From positions 1 to 5,413 of the forward strand of contig JBAYDV010000114.1 of the NCBI GenBank assembly GCA_041668045.1: a DNA stretch of 5,413 nucleotides, written 5' to 3'. The number at the start of each line of letters is the position of its first letter. Position 1 is the stretch's first letter. Positions 1-5,246 of the stretch are shown one piece after another. Source of the stretch: JBAYDV01 sp041668045 (GTDB lineage: Bacteria > Bacteroidota > Bacteroidia > Bacteroidales > UBA932). A program made the position numbers and the translations under genes. Under the pieces are notes generated by a model. It did not search any database and was not told the origin of the DNA. It worked only from the letters and a program-made list of their open reading frames with translations.

Positions 1-1
1 A

Positions 2-532
2 ACAACTGGTGAAAGATGGGAATGGCAGCCAGAAAAACAAGATTTAATTTATTATGAATTTCCTGATTATAAAGCTGATTCTATAAAATTAAGTGACCAC
101 TATATAAATAAGGAATTTCAATCATGGACAGGCAAAACAGGAGAAGGAGTAATTGAGAATGTAAAACAAGTATGGATGCACCCGGTAAGAGTAAACCAAT
201 ACAAATTTACAGAGGTAGCTCCTTTCCCAGAAGTAAATCTTCCACTTAAAAAAGGTAAAACATGGAGCGAGCCTTTAATAATTGGTGAGGGCTGGGGTGA
301 ATGGAATGGGCAAAACATAGAAAACAATTACAAAATAACTGGTCATAAAAAATTCCTTCTACAAAATATTAAAATAGATTGTTGGATCATTAAGAGCTCT
401 TCTAAATGTTCATTTGGAAAATCAACGCTAACTACTTTTTTCAATGAAGAATACGGTTTTGTCAAGCTTGTATATAAAAACTATGAAAAAGAGAAATTGA
501 TTTTTGAGTTAATAAATGTAGAAGAAAAATAA
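2..532 (+). CDS. C-terminal part of an unrecognised protein (5' end outside window)
   Basis: The frame is open from the first bases of the window to the TAA at 530-532, giving 176 residues with no stop. The first internal ATG is at 176, but coding-like sequence continues upstream of it, so this is a truncated gene rather than a 118-residue protein. The fragment is rich in aromatic residues and lysine: it has repeated Trp (GERWEW near the start, VWMHPVR before the internal Met, then GKTW and GEGWGEW) and a single Cys in DCWI. No Walker, HTH or catalytic motif is visible, and a signal peptide could not be seen because the N-terminus is missing. The Trp/Tyr/Gly pattern and predicted beta-strand character recall small secreted proteins or lipoproteins of Bacteroidota, but this is only an impression and I assign no function. 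It converges with rloB, separated by repeat R1. Confidence 0.75.
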   Translation, partial: TTGERWEWQPEKQDLIYYEFPDYKADSIKLSDHYINKEFQSWTGKTGEGVIENVKQVWMHPVRVNQYKFTEVAPFPEVNLPLKKGKTWSEPLIIGEGWGEWNGQNIENNYKITGHKKFLLQNIKIDCWIIKSSSKCSFGKSTLTTFFNEEYGFVKLVYKNYEKEKLIFELINVEEK

Positions 533-548
533 AGAAAATCTACATAAC

Positions 549-752
549 GCCCCATTATATTTTCTATGGCAATGTTTTGGTCTTCGCTCTTTCGTCCTTC
601 GTCTTACCAGCAAACGTCTTGAAATAGCGTGGATAGGAGAGAGTCTTGTTTCTTTTTGGTTTTCTGCATGTGCTCCGTACAGCGTTGTACTTCTGAAATG
701 GAGACTTAATGCGGTCGCAATACCCACTATCACCTCATCAAGCCACCTATAA
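549..752 (+). repeat. Interspersed non-coding repeat, copy R1
   Basis: This is the first of three diverged copies (R1, R2, R3) in the same orientation. Blocks shared with R2 and R3, in order, are CTATGGCAATG (565-575), TACCAGCAAAC (606-616), AGCGTGGATAGGAGAGAG, the 21-nt core beginning CTTCTGAAATGGAGAC (690-710), CGGTCG, and ATCAAGCCACCTA near the right end. A small hairpin, GTACA-GCGT-TGTAC (677-690), lies directly before the core. The first ATGGC to the end of GGAGAC is 140 nt here, against 139 in R2 and 147 in R3, so reading frames are not kept and the repeat is not a gene. The left edge is uncertain: GCCCCATTATAT at 549-560 resembles sequence downstream of the orphan frame at 4923. R1 separates the partial gene on the left from rloB. 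From 753 to about 806 I see nothing recognisable. Confidence 0.85.
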
Positions 753-806
753 CTGATTGGTATGATTATTTAATTTCGCATATAAGGTAGAATTTTATCT
801 TTAGTA

Positions 807-878
807 AATTACTGTTCTCTAAATCAAGTGGCCGTTTCCACTCCGCTGTTATGGTTACTTTGATAATATTCAGTAATT
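807..878. other. Inverted-repeat structure at the 3' end of rloB, possible transcription end
   Basis: AATTACTG at 807-814 is the exact reverse complement of CAGTAATT at 871-878, which includes the rloB stop codon. Inside this 8-bp outer pair sits a small hairpin, AGTGG-CCGTTT-CCACT (827-842). Read along the minus strand, this follows the end of rloB and could help terminate the rloAB transcript, but no good T-run follows the hairpin. A standard intrinsic terminator is therefore not established. Confidence 0.3.
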
Positions 879-1557
879 ATTCTAATAAACTAGAAGGATT
901 TTTTAATTCTTTAACAAGATTACTTACATGTGTGCAAGGTTTATGTGAAGCATAGTCTTTATCATGATATAGGTTTTGTAATTTTTCTGCATTTATAATA
1001 GCTTGCTCCTCGTTTCCATATTTTTGTAAAATAGCATAAAAATCTTTATCATTTTTTTTATATTTAAATGAGGAATTCCCAGTTTTTGATTGAATTTCAC
1101 GTTCTATTTTTTTAATATATTCTTGTCTTGAAATTCCTGTATCTAAGTATTGAAAATAAAGATAGTACCATAATTCAAATGATTCATTTGACCATGCACA
1201 ATATATGTTGTTTTTTTTAGCTAATTTAATAGCATCATTAAAATTTTCAAAATCATCTTTATCAAACACAGCCCATATACGATCATATTCTTTAAAAGAC
1301 TTTTTCACGATTTTTATAGTTTCTTTAATTAAACTAACAGTATTGTAACCTTTTCCGATTATTTTACTTTCAATTACTTTTGAATTTCTATTATCAATAA
1401 AAGAATTAAAATAATTAGGTTCAGTACATTTTCCTTCACACACGATGAGAAAACTAACTTTTTCATGGCGTACTTTGACTTTTCTTTTTTTTCTTGATTT
1501 TTCTTCTCGTTGAATTTTTTTTATTTCAGCTAGTTTTGATTTTGATATTAGTCCCAT
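877..1557 (-). CDS. rloB: RloB family protein (TOPRIM-like partner of RloA ATPase)
   Basis: The 226-residue protein is full length for the RloB family (Pfam RloB). It begins with a strongly basic segment (about residues 9-33, many Lys/Arg) that could contact nucleic acid. It then has the family signature FLIVCEGKCTEPNYF at about 36-50, in which the Glu after Cys40 corresponds to the acidic residue of a TOPRIM-like fold. The acidic pair follows as VFDKDD at 97-102, then the conserved block SNESFELWYYLYF at 123-135, and near the C-terminus CTHVSNLVKEL at 208-218. These motifs suggest a metal-dependent nuclease, although activity is inferred and not shown. The ATG at 1557 lies only 3 nt after the rloA stop, with purine-rich AAAGAG in the end of rloA as the likely ribosome site, so the two genes are translationally linked in one operon. 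Related two-gene systems (ATPase plus TOPRIM or RloB) include AbiL and, more distantly, PARIS, which act against phage. Confidence 0.92.
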   Translation of the reverse strand: MGLISKSKLAEIKKIQREEKSRKKRKVKVRHEKVSFLIVCEGKCTEPNYFNSFIDNRNSKVIESKIIGKGYNTVSLIKETIKIVKKSFKEYDRIWAVFDKDDFENFNDAIKLAKKNNIYCAWSNESFELWYYLYFQYLDTGISRQEYIKKIEREIQSKTGNSSFKYKKNDKDFYAILQKYGNEEQAIINAEKLQNLYHDKDYASHKPCTHVSNLVKELKNPSSLLE

Positions 1558-1560
1558 GAT

Positions 1561-2814
1561 TCACTCTTTAATATATGGAATAGCGCCATAACGTCCATTG
1601 ATATAATTCTTTTCTAGGTTGCTATCATTTCTAATTTTTTTACCTTTTACGTCTTTAAATTCAACTAAAGAGTATAAATCGGTAGATTCCATTTCATTTT
1701 TTTCTGTGAACCATATTTGATCTCTTCTAAATATTTTATTATTTAATAAATTGGTATCATGAGTTACAAAAATTAATTGAGCTCCTTTTTTATTAGTCTC
1801 TGAATTATTAAATAAAAGAATGATTTGTCGCGTAAGTATAGGATGTAATTTTGCATCTAGCTCATCAATAAATAATATAGAACCATTTAATAAAACTTTG
1901 AATATAGGGCCCGACATCTCAATTATTTTTTTTGTTCCTTCAGATTCCATTTTCATTTCATCAAATTCTTTGTGTCCAATAATATTACCACTTTCATCGT
2001 ATAATTTATGAATAGTTTTCATTGAAAATGGTTTTTCTCCAATTTTGTTAAGAATATTATATGAAAATAAAGATAATAGATCATTATTTTTAAATTTATT
2101 TTTTTCAAAAGTTATATTATCAAACCCTAAATTTAATTGATTGAAAAATGTTAAAGCTTCTTTACTACCTGGTTTTTGCCTATGTAACATTTCAATAGAT
2201 GATGCTAAATAGTCATTACTATTTAGACCTGAAACATAATAGGAGTGTTTAAACCATTCCAAAATAGATTGTGATATTTTTCCATTTAATTGTGCAACTA
2301 AAGAAAGAAATAATCTATTATTTGTTGTTGATTCTTCTTTGCCATTGCCTTCTTTATATCGAGTTTTTGAAATTCTAATGTCTTTATCTAAACGATAAAA
2401 GAGTTGATATTCTCTTTCTTTCATTCTTGTCTCATATAACCATTCAGAAACGATTACTTTAGAAGTATAGGTATATCCATATTTATATTTTACATTTCCA
2501 ATAAAAAATTCAATTTCAAAATAGACTGGCTTTTTGTCATTACTTTTTACTAAAGCGAAAGGATCATAACTTAGTTTATCTCCTGGATTTAATTGAACCG
2601 AACTAAGTAAAATGTCTTTCATTTTTGAAAATGCCATTAATAAGTTGCTTTTACCACTTGAGTTTGCACCATAGATTACTACTGATGGTAGTAATTTATA
2701 TTTACCATTTTCAATAATTGATTCTTTATGTTCTTTCATTGCTGTAGCTTCTAAGCTTAAAGTAACGGCATCTTTAAAAGAACGATAATTTCCTACTGTA
2801 AAATTAATAAGCAT
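1561..2814 (-). CDS. rloA: RloA-like AAA ATPase (AAA15/AAA_21, COG1106 type)
   Basis: The 417-residue protein has all the ABC/SMC-type ATPase elements in the expected order. The N-terminus FTVGNYRSFKD (5-15) is typical of the family. Walker A is GANSSGKS (49-56), the ABC-signature-like SEGTKK is at 291-296, Walker B with catalytic Glu318 is ILFIDELD (313-320), and the D-loop DAKLHP is at 320-325. The H-switch is FVTHD with His352, and the usual C-terminal tag GRYGAIPY is at 407-414. The central part (about 60-285) is the variable insertion expected to form the dimer or coiled region. No TOPRIM domain is fused; that role probably falls to RloB, encoded 3 nt downstream. The pair therefore resembles a split OLD- or PARIS-like machine in which the ATPase senses infection and controls the effector. 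The ATG start at 2814 is supported by the immediate MLINFTVGNYRSF motif. Expression probably comes from the TACATTTG box at 2854-2847. RloA/RloB were first named as genes inside type I restriction loci, but no restriction genes are present here. Confidence 0.93.
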   Translation of the reverse strand: MLINFTVGNYRSFKDAVTLSLEATAMKEHKESIIENGKYKLLPSVVIYGANSSGKSNLLMAFSKMKDILLSSVQLNPGDKLSYDPFALVKSNDKKPVYFEIEFFIGNVKYKYGYTYTSKVIVSEWLYETRMKEREYQLFYRLDKDIRISKTRYKEGNGKEESTTNNRLFLSLVAQLNGKISQSILEWFKHSYYVSGLNSNDYLASSIEMLHRQKPGSKEALTFFNQLNLGFDNITFEKNKFKNNDLLSLFSYNILNKIGEKPFSMKTIHKLYDESGNIIGHKEFDEMKMESEGTKKIIEMSGPIFKVLLNGSILFIDELDAKLHPILTRQIILLFNNSETNKKGAQLIFVTHDTNLLNNKIFRRDQIWFTEKNEMESTDLYSLVEFKDVKGKKIRNDSNLEKNYINGRYGAIPYIKE

Positions 2815-2846
2815 AATCTTTATTGTTTAATTACATTAAGATGACC

Positions 2847-2854
2847 CAAATGTA
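2847..2854 (-). promoter_or_regulatory. Bacteroidota-type -7 box for rloAB
   Basis: On the minus strand the sequence is TACATTTG, a perfect match to TAnnTTTG, the -7 element read by the Bacteroidota primary sigma factor. Transcription would begin around 2840, leaving a leader of about 27 nt before the rloA ATG. There is no TTTG at the expected -33 distance (about 2874-2878 reads TGATG), which suggests a weak or activator-dependent promoter. The inverted repeat at 2878-2902 lies exactly at the position such a factor would occupy. Confidence 0.5.
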
Positions 2855-2877
2855 CAAAAAATATTTAATGGTGCATC

Positions 2878-2902
2878 ATATTTGTGAAAAAATCACAAAT
2901 AT
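2878..2902. promoter_or_regulatory. Perfect inverted repeat upstream of rloA, candidate operator
   Basis: ATATTTGTGA (2878-2887) and TCACAAATAT (2893-2902) are exact reverse complements with a 5-nt AAAAA spacer. The repeat is centred about 76 bp before the rloA start codon and about 49 bp before its predicted transcription start, abutting or overlapping the missing -33 element. No T-run follows it in either direction, so it is more likely a protein-binding site than a terminator. The half sites contain TGTGA/TCACA, as in CRP-family sites, but the spacer here is 5 rather than the usual 6. Confidence 0.5.
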
Positions 2903-3077
2903 TAGCATATACAGGTTTATTTTCTTTTCATCTAATTATGTTACTATTTAAGCTTATACTATAAAATTATTAATAGAAAAATCTTTAGCTAGATAAATAA
3001 CTTAACTATTTGTCTATTGTTAATATTAACAATACTAAGTTAATAAAAGCCTAATTTCTATAATAAAATGTTCATTT
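2903..3077. other. AT-rich gene-free spacer with a 20-bp perfect palindrome
   Basis: No coding frame of note is present on either strand. The stretch is extremely AT-rich. It contains one perfect 20-nt palindrome at 3015-3034 (TATTGTTAAT followed directly by ATTAACAATA, no spacer), with AACTTA at 2999 and TAAGTT at 3036 as a further imperfect inverted pair outside it. It could be an operator or a recombination or cruciform site, but nothing decides between these. Confidence 0.4.
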
Positions 3078-3308
3078 AATATTTCTTATGGCAATGGGTG
3101 GGCTTTCGTCTTTTCGTCCTTCGTTTTACCAGTAAACGTTTTGAAGCAGCGTGGATAGGAGAGAGTTTTGCTTCTATTTTGTTTTCTGCGTGTGCTCCGT
3201 GCGGCATTGTACTTCTGAAATGGAGACTTAATTCGGTCGGAGAACCTTTTATCAGCTGCATCAAGCTACCTGTAGCCCATCTATGTGGCCATATTATCAA
3301 GAAACCAT
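3078..3308 (+). repeat. Interspersed non-coding repeat, copy R2
   Basis: This is the second copy of the family, in the same orientation as R1 and R3. It carries TATGGCAATG (3087-3096), TACCAGTAAACG, AGCAGCGTGGATAGGAGAGAG, the 21-nt core starting CTTCTGAAATGGAGAC (3212-3232), CGGTCGGAGAA, and a block containing ATCAGCTGCATCAAGC. From 3246 to 3271 it is identical to R3 (5164-5189), and it ends with ATTATCAAGAAACCATT. The small hairpin before the core is GTGCG-GCAT-TGTAC (3199-3212), with two G-T pairs. R2 lies between the toxin gene and the rloAB promoter region. A 104-codon frame crosses it on the plus strand and a 74-codon frame on the minus strand, but both are disrupted in the other copies. 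From 3309 to 3446, between R2 and the toxin stop, I see nothing recognisable. Confidence 0.88.
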
Positions 3309-3446
3309 TAAGTAATTTCTATTTAGTTTTGGATTATTTTAAAGCTTTATCTAATAAAGTTAATGCTATTCCAATAACAGTAGATGAAACCAACGGAATT
3401 TATCGTTTTTAATCCACTATGATTGCCTGCCATTTCTTTTTACATT

Positions 3447-3794
3447 TTATCTAAAGTATTTTTTTATCCTCCCTCTATCTTCATTAGATTTATTATTCTT
3501 ATGATAAAGCTCAATAAAAACGATTCGTTCTTCTTGTTTAAAATAAGCATAAATCAAGCGAAAACCACTCATTGCACCACGACCTTTGAATGATTTGCTA
3601 GCTATTTTACGCACTTTAATAACACAGGTTTCTACACCTAAACCATTAATATCATAGCTAAATGGAGGTGTAGCAGATGGTCTTATTGTAATAACTTTTT
3701 CAACGACTGCAATATCATCATCTAAAGTACGATATCTCTTTCTAAGAGTTTTTAGATCTTTTTTAAATTCAGCTAGCTTTTCAATCTTGACCAT
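3447..3794 (-). CDS. RelE/ParE-superfamily toxin of a type II toxin-antitoxin pair
   Basis: The protein has 115 residues from the ATG at 3794; a TTG nine bases further upstream at 3803 would give 118, but ATG is the better choice. It has the length and layout of the RelE/ParE fold: an N-terminal helical region (KLAEFKKDLKTLRKRY, about 5-21) and then a beta-sheet part with the conserved pattern GFRLIYAYF (77-85) and IVFIELYHKNNKSNEDR (91-107), where Arg79, Tyr97, His98 and Lys99 are plausible active-site or core residues. Such toxins usually cleave mRNA on the ribosome (RelE/HigB type) or poison gyrase (ParE type). The sequence does not say which, though the basic C-terminal YHKNNKSNEDRGRIKKYF resembles the mRNA-cleaving side. 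The gene start overlaps the end of the upstream antitoxin gene by 14 nt, a typical coupled operon with the antitoxin first. Confidence 0.87.
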   Translation of the reverse strand: MVKIEKLAEFKKDLKTLRKRYRTLDDDIAVVEKVITIRPSATPPFSYDINGLGVETCVIKVRKIASKSFKGRGAMSGFRLIYAYFKQEERIVFIELYHKNNKSNEDRGRIKKYFR

Positions 3795-4581
3795 ATTCTT
3801 CAATCTGATTATATTTTCTAACTGAATAGGGTGCGGTACGATAAAATGCTAATTCATAATCTATCTGTTCCATATCTTTAGATGCCTTCCAAGGCATATC
3901 TTCATGAGAATAGAGGCTGATTTCAGTAGCACTCATTGAACTTAAAAGTTCTATAACTCTATTTACAACTTCAATTTCAGCTGCATTAAAAAGGCGTAAA
4001 TCTGCATTGATAAGTGTTATATATCGTTTTTGCTGATAGCCATAATACTCTGTCTTGAATCTTTTTAGTGAATTATCTACATTAATCATTGAATCTAATA
4101 TTGTATCTATGCTCATTGGCACTGGTCCATTGGGTAGTTTTCTATAAATTGCACCTGATAAATGTTCTTCATAAAGCTCATAATAATTAAAATCAGAGAA
4201 ATATAAAAGTTTATATAACACAGTTTCACCAACATTAGGTTTGCCAGCACACTTTTCAAGAATGTAAATTATAAGATTTTTGAACTTATTTACATTAAGT
4301 TCAGGTACTGAAATACGCTCATAAATAGGTTCGCTTTCTTCTAGGCATGTATTTGTTTTGAGTTCTTTAATGTTATAATCTTCAGACATAATAGCATCCA
4401 TTGAAAAATTAAGAATTTCGGCTATACTTTTAAGTTCGACAGCCTTTATATTCCTATTCCCCTGTTCAATTTGCACAAGTGAAGGTCTAGAAATTCCAAT
4501 TTTCTTTGAAAGTTCCTCTCCAGATAAACCACTCATTTTTCTTAATTGAGCGATTCTTATTCCTAAAACCTTATTATCCAT
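3781..4581 (-). CDS. Antitoxin: Xre-type HTH fused to Panacea (DUF4065/SocA-like) domain
   Basis: The protein has 266 residues. Residues 5-62 form a Xre/Cro helix-turn-helix: LRKMSGLSGEELSKKIGISR, then PSLVQIEQGNRNI, ending in a short alpha-helical tail. After a linker (about 66-95) comes a Panacea/DUF4065 domain at about 97-253. Its family pattern is visible as VLYKLLYFSDFNYYE (121-135), the LSGAIYRKLPNGPVP loop (141-155), and near the end SLYSHEDMPWKAS (222-234). Panacea is known as a versatile antitoxin domain that neutralises many unrelated toxin types; the related Caulobacter SocA is also a ClpXP adaptor for its toxin. Here the partner is the overlapping RelE/ParE-like gene. The HTH suggests that the antitoxin, alone or with toxin, represses its own promoter at 4609-4640. 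The ATG at 4581 gives a natural HTH N-terminus, and its upstream region is AT-rich without a Shine-Dalgarno, as usual in Bacteroidota. Confidence 0.88.
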   Translation of the reverse strand: MDNKVLGIRIAQLRKMSGLSGEELSKKIGISRPSLVQIEQGNRNIKAVELKSIAEILNFSMDAIMSEDYNIKELKTNTCLEESEPIYERISVPELNVNKFKNLIIYILEKCAGKPNVGETVLYKLLYFSDFNYYELYEEHLSGAIYRKLPNGPVPMSIDTILDSMINVDNSLKRFKTEYYGYQQKRYITLINADLRLFNAAEIEVVNRVIELLSSMSATEISLYSHEDMPWKASKDMEQIDYELAFYRTAPYSVRKYNQIEEYGQD

Positions 4582-4608
4582 AATGTTGAAAATTTATTTA
4601 TTATACTA

Positions 4609-4640
4609 CAAAGATATATAAAGTTTAAATATAAAACAAA
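4609..4640 (-). promoter_or_regulatory. Bacteroidota promoter of the toxin-antitoxin operon
   Basis: On the minus strand, TTTG (4640-4637) is followed after 20 nt by TATCTTTG (4616-4609), which fits the Bacteroidota consensus TTTG-N19/20-TAnnTTTG at every fixed position. The start of transcription would be near 4603, about 22 nt before the ATG at 4581. Between the two boxes a direct repeat TTTATAT occurs at 4635-4629 and 4622-4616, a 13-nt period. It could be an operator for the HTH domain, but in such AT-rich DNA this is weak evidence. Confidence 0.72.
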
Positions 4641-4651
4641 GAAGAGTTTGA

Positions 4652-4921
4652 AAACAAAACTATTATTTTGTTCTATTTAACGAACAAAGCGAAGTCCTAC
4701 CCCGGATTTTTCAGAGACTTCTACTTGTGTCAGCGAATGTTTCTTGTGCATTTGTTTTAACCTATTGTGATAATGATATGCATTTATGGCCTGCAATGGT
4801 TGCTGTAAATGGAAAATTAGGCGGTGGAGAATACAGTTGGCCTAAAGATCAAACTCGATATCAACCTAAAACAACTGTTGAAACGCCAACATATTATAAG
4901 AATCGCTATACATACAATTAA
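4652..4921 (+). pseudogene. Orphan short reading frame, probable remnant of a gene 3' end
   Basis: The frame is open from just after the TGA at 4649-4651 to the TAA at 4919-4921 (89 codons). No ATG opens the complete frame; the only plausible starts are a GTG at 4727 (64 residues) or a later internal ATG. The C-terminal half (CDNDMHLWPAMVAVNGKLGG, then GEYSWPKDQTRYQ and a Thr/Tyr-rich tail ending NRYTYN) looks like real protein sequence. The segment before it (QRLLLVSANVSCAFVLTYC) is hydrophobic and could be a degenerate signal or membrane segment, although Tyr before the Cys is wrong for a good lipobox. I recognise no family. A clear terminator overlaps its stop codon, as expected for the true end of a plus-strand gene. 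The most economical reading is that the toxin-antitoxin module or another event cut off the 5' part. A small intact gene starting at GTG is the alternative. Confidence 0.4.
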
Positions 4922-4954
4922 TGCCCTATTATATAAAAAATAATGGGGCATTTT
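4920..4954 (+). terminator. Hairpin terminator after the orphan frame
   Basis: AATGCCCTATTAT (4920-4932) pairs with ATAATGGGGCATT (4940-4952) to form a 13-bp stem with one T-G pair and a 7-nt loop (ATAAAAA), followed by TTTT at 4951-4954 and more AT-rich sequence. It begins at the stop codon of the orphan frame. The U-run is short, so termination efficiency is uncertain, and the near-symmetry would also allow some function on the other strand. Confidence 0.72.
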
Positions 4955-4988
4955 ATATGTCATGATATATGATTTGGCAAAATGTATA

Positions 4989-5246
4989 TTTATCTTCTAT
5001 GGCAATGTGTGGGTGTTCGTTGTGCCGTCCTCTGTCTTACCTGCAAACTTTATGAAGCAGCGTGGAAAGGGGAGTGGCCTGTATTCTGTTTGTTCTGTGT
5101 TGTTCGCAATTGGTCTGTGTAGCATTGTGCTTCTGAAATGGAGACTTAATGCGCTCGGAGAAGCTTTTATCAGCTGCATCAAGCTACCTTTAGCCATTTT
5201 TTGTAGCACCATTATCAAGACACCATTTCAGAAGTACAACACTGCA
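4989..5246 (+). repeat. Interspersed non-coding repeat, copy R3
   Basis: This is the third and most diverged copy. It carries CTTCTATGGCAATG (4995-5008), a degenerate TACCTGCAAAC, AGCAGCGTGGAAAGG, the 21-nt core starting CTTCTGAAATGGAGAC (5130-5150), GCGCTCGGAGAA, and a block including ATCAGCTGCATCAAGC that is identical to R2 over 26 nt (5164-5189), then ATTATCAAGACACCATT. The middle is about 8 nt longer than in R1 and R2. The small hairpin before the core is kept as GTGTA-GCAT-TGTGC (5117-5130), using G-T pairs. Uniquely, R3 ends with an inverted copy of its own core: CCATTTCAGAAGTACAA (5223-5239) pairs with TTGTGCTTCTGAAATGG (5125-5141) over 17 bp with one G-T pair and an 81-nt loop. It lies between the orphan frame and the structured tail. 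Confidence 0.85.

Noticed and set aside
118..327. 69-codon minus-strand frame
   Set aside because: It lies opposite the coding frame of the partial gene at 2-532 and has low-complexity composition; it is a shadow.
549..752. Integron attC site interpretation of the repeats
   Set aside because: The modular layout is suggestive, but I could not find convincing paired RYYYAAC/GTTRRRY ends in all three copies, the repeats are longer than most attC sites, and the inner modules are oriented against the repeats. It is left open, not claimed.
1820..2011. 63-codon plus-strand frame
   Set aside because: It is antisense to the Walker B region of rloA and Ser/Ile-rich, as expected of a shadow.
2878..2902. 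Intrinsic terminator interpretation of the inverted repeat upstream of rloA
   Set aside because: The stem is AT-rich and no T-run follows it in either direction, and no plus-strand gene ends nearby; an operator fits better.
3076..3300. 74-codon minus-strand frame in R2, with similar frames at 509-733 (R1) and 4997-5218 (R3)
   Set aside because: All share an LSLHFRST stretch because the repeats are homologous, but the frames shift relative to one another along the copies and they lack any recognisable domain or consistent start.
3098..3412. 104-codon plus-strand frame across R2
   Set aside because: It runs through the repeat, and the other copies carry indels that are not multiples of three between conserved blocks. 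It has no family motif; the peptide-level likeness to R3 (LLKWRLN, GEAFISCIKLP) comes from local DNA identity.
3795..3803. TTG start giving a 118-residue toxin
   Set aside because: An in-frame ATG three codons later still overlaps the antitoxin gene and starts the protein at a position natural for the family.
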